The translations under genes and the position numbers were made by a program. A stretch of DNA of 7,356 nt from Planctomycetaceae bacterium. GTDB taxonomy: Bacteria; Planctomycetota; Planctomycetia; Planctomycetales; Planctomycetaceae. Below, piece by piece: positions 5,821 to 7,356 of the stretch (the stretch's first letter is position 1; the number at the start of each line of letters is the position of its first letter). The notes below the pieces were generated by a model. The model saw nothing but the letters and a program-made list of their open reading frames with translations. It was not told the origin of the DNA and did not search any database. The stretch is from contig DOCI01000223.1 in the NCBI GenBank assembly GCA_003503535.1, positions 15,729-23,084 of the forward strand. Direction: 5' to 3'.

Positions 5821-6002
5821 CGAATGTTTGGAATTTGCGGGTTATCAGCGTTTCAAGCCCTGCGGTTTCGGATGCCCTGAAACTGACCTCGTGTTCAGTA
5901 TGAGTTAGCATAGGCAATCAATAATAAGATTGCAATGTGATGCCGTCTCCGCACGTTTGATGAGTGCAGTGAATCATTGGGATTGGAAATCGACATCCAT
6001 TA

Positions 6003-6049
6003 ATTGAAGAAGACCCAGGCATTGGCATGCTCAGGCCTTCTTATTCAAT
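6003..6049. terminator. Possible bidirectional terminator between convergent genes
   Basis: ATTGAA (6003-6008) pairs with TTCAAT (6044-6049), and alternatively AAGAAG (6007-6012) with CTTCTT (6037-6042). The inner GGCAT/ATGCT arms close on a short TGGC loop. Read on the minus strand it begins 34 nt past the stop of the gene ending at 6083. Pairing is imperfect and the T-rich flanks are short. Confidence 0.4.
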
Positions 6050-6082
6050 CTGACTCTGGGTTTGGTGCGGTCACCCCGGCTT

Positions 6083-7195
6083 TTAATAAACCCCGACAGT
6101 CGTCGTTTTCGCGAAGACATGGTACGGTCGCACGCCGCTCACGCCATCCCAGGGATATTTTTCGTGGGGGAGTTCGCGTTCGCCTTCGTCCCGTTCGAGG
6201 AACCCGGGGATGAAGAGTTCGTCGGTCATTGTGTAAAGTTTGACGCGCCCAGTCTGATCGTAATCAACCAGTTTGGTGTGATCATCGAAATCAACCACTT
6301 CAACAGCTGCACGAGGTTGTGGAGCGTAGTAGGTGATTTTGAAATTATCTTCCGGAATGAAAGGTTTTCCGCAGGCCAGGCCCATCAGTGTATTGCCGTA
6401 GGTTGGCGTGATATAGACATCTGGCCCGAGCAATTCTTCACGAGCAAACCGATACCATTGCTGAGTGAACTCGGTGCCGCCGCAGAAAATCCCTTTGATG
6501 CCCGATTCGGCGATGCTGGACCCTTCATCCATCAGCCGCAACGCCAAGGCCTCCAACAGTTTAGGAGTGGTGAACATGCACTGGATTTCATGGCCGGCTG
6601 AGAGAATCGTCATGGCCTGATCAATCACGTGAGCCGAGTATTCCTTGGCTTCATCGATTTTGCCTTTTTTGATCAGTTTGACGACCCAGCGAGGATCGAG
6701 GTCAACACAGAAGCAGATCCCGCCGCGGGTTTGACACAAATGCTCGACAGCCAGCCGCAAACGTCGCGGACCGGAAGGGCCGAGCATCATCCAGTTAGCT
6801 CCTTTGGGGAAAGACTCGTCGGGGAGCGTTTCACTGAACTGTTCGTAATCGATCCGGAAATCGTCGACGACACATCGGCTCTTGGGAATGCCGGTCGTAC
6901 CGCCGGTTTCGAAGGTGTAAGTTGGTTTGTCCCACCATTTCTGGGGCAGAAATCGGCGAACCGGGCCGCCACGAAGCCAGTCGTCTTCAAAGAGCGGGAA
7001 TTTTTTCAGGTCATCAAAGCAGTTGACATCTTTGAGGGGATCGAAATCGTAGGTTTTGGCTTTTTCGAGCCAGAAGGGAGCCCCCAGCTCAGGATGGAAG
7101 TGTAATTGAACGGTGTCGACCACTTTTTTGTCGAGCGTTTTTTTCGCATTTTGAGCCAGCGACTCAAGTTCAGGCGAGAGTGATGCGTTTGTCAC
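6083..7195 (-). CDS. PaaK/LuxE-like adenylate-forming enzyme (AMP-dependent synthetase/ligase)
   Basis: This is a 370-residue soluble protein of the ANL superfamily, closest in layout to phenylacetate-CoA ligase and LuxE-type acyl-activating proteins. Such enzymes use ATP to form an acyl- or aryl-adenylate before transfer to CoA or a protein. The phosphate-binding loop is clear: FETGGTTGIPKSR at 95-107, ending in the conserved Lys105. Other landmarks are IFCGGTEFT (about 242-250), the adenine-pocket YGNT at 266-269, and GRVKLYTMTDELFIPGFLER, which matches the A7 region although the usual RTGD there is degenerate (ERDEGE). The C-terminal ANL subdomain with its catalytic lysine (about 100 residues) is absent, so the protein is shorter than the roughly 430-aa PaaK. 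The start is GTG 7195, with AGGA 8 nt upstream (minus-strand CAGGATTCCTTC before it). No neighbour indicates the substrate. Confidence 0.85.
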   Translation of the reverse strand: MTNASLSPELESLAQNAKKTLDKKVVDTVQLHFHPELGAPFWLEKAKTYDFDPLKDVNCFDDLKKFPLFEDDWLRGGPVRRFLPQKWWDKPTYTFETGGTTGIPKSRCVVDDFRIDYEQFSETLPDESFPKGANWMMLGPSGPRRLRLAVEHLCQTRGGICFCVDLDPRWVVKLIKKGKIDEAKEYSAHVIDQAMTILSAGHEIQCMFTTPKLLEALALRLMDEGSSIAESGIKGIFCGGTEFTQQWYRFAREELLGPDVYITPTYGNTLMGLACGKPFIPEDNFKITYYAPQPRAAVEVVDFDDHTKLVDYDQTGRVKLYTMTDELFIPGFLERDEGERELPHEKYPWDGVSGVRPYHVFAKTTTVGVY

Positions 7196-7356
7196 GAAGG
7201 AATCCTGTGTGGTGAAGGTTGATTGATTTGCTTGCTACTAAACCAAGTTCAATATGAAAACCGGAGAAATTTATCAAACTGCAAATAGACCGGCACGCAA
7301 CTGTTTAACTACGAAAAACATTTGAACCCGGGTGGCGGGGGCGCACTCGAAGAGAA
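7196..7356. other. Upstream region of the adenylate-forming enzyme gene, to the window edge
   Basis: No gene is visible. On the minus strand TTGATA, in the segment near 7270-7280, followed 15-17 bp later by CATATT/ATATTG is a possible but poorly spaced promoter. The last 30 bp (from about 7327) turn abruptly GC-rich (CCCGGGTGGCGGGGGCGC) and could be one arm of another palindromic repeat cut by the window edge. Confidence 0.4.

Larger units (their letters stand above)
5786..6082. other. Convergent intergenic region without genes
   Basis: These 297 bp separate the stop codons of two converging genes. I see no credible coding frame. They hold two terminator-like hairpins (listed separately) and a weak 6-bp inverted repeat GTTTCA/TGAAAC (5850-5855 with 5878-5883). 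Confidence 0.6.

Noticed and set aside
6062..6601. Plus-strand open frame of 179 codons
   Set aside because: It runs antisense to the adenylate-forming enzyme, whose motifs are unmistakable, so it is a codon-bias shadow.
7320..7356. Possible tRNA fragment at the right edge (GGGTTCAAAT on the minus strand; CACTCGAAGAG on the plus strand, like a Ser tRNA anticodon arm)
   Set aside because: The T-loop-like bases have no matching 5-bp stem, and the plus-strand stretch lacks an acceptor stem and D arm.
1..7356. CRISPR array, toxin-antitoxin pair, phage-defence or secondary-metabolite cluster
   Set aside because: No regularly spaced direct repeats, no small overlapping gene pairs and no defence or assembly-line domains were found on either strand.

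Overview
The window most likely comes from a planctomycete chromosome. That is inference, resting on three things: a secreted protein with a Pro/Ala-rich linker and a YIPYDRL-type motif, of a kind I associate with planctomycetes; a 'GlmU-like' fused sugar nucleotidyltransferase/acyltransferase of the alternative bacterial type; and intergenic DNA rich in long palindromes and short dispersed repeats. Base composition is about 50% GC by eye. I see no tRNA, rRNA, CRISPR array, transposase or phage gene.

Layout. From position 1 to 4086 five genes all read on the minus strand. In transcription order they are: gap (GAPDH, 4086-3064), a four-helix membrane protein (2982-2569), a ferredoxin-like protein (2428-1886), a small conserved protein often mislabelled DXP synthase (1755-1375), and the N-terminal 334 residues of a secreted protein that runs off the left edge (1003-1). 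A 450-bp divergent intergenic region (4087-4534) carries a good sigma70-type promoter for gap, a 9-bp inverted repeat reaching its -35 box, a 25-bp imperfect palindrome and one copy of a dispersed repeat. The plus-strand GlmU-like gene follows (4535-5785), then a convergent terminator region, then a minus-strand PaaK/LuxE-like adenylate-forming enzyme (7195-6083), with its upstream region at the right edge.

How the genes relate. They are housekeeping or conserved single genes rather than one pathway: glycolysis (gap), UDP-GlcNAc supply for cell-wall precursors (GlmU-like), and an acyl/aryl-activating enzyme of unknown substrate. A strong intrinsic terminator separates gap from the membrane-protein gene. 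Gaps of about 130-370 bp separate the other minus-strand genes, so a tight operon is unlikely. I found no convincing new multi-gene system. The most interesting signals are non-coding: the gap promoter/inverted-repeat arrangement, two long hairpins, an inverted pair of a 35-40-bp dispersed repeat, and a run of three hairpins in one leader.
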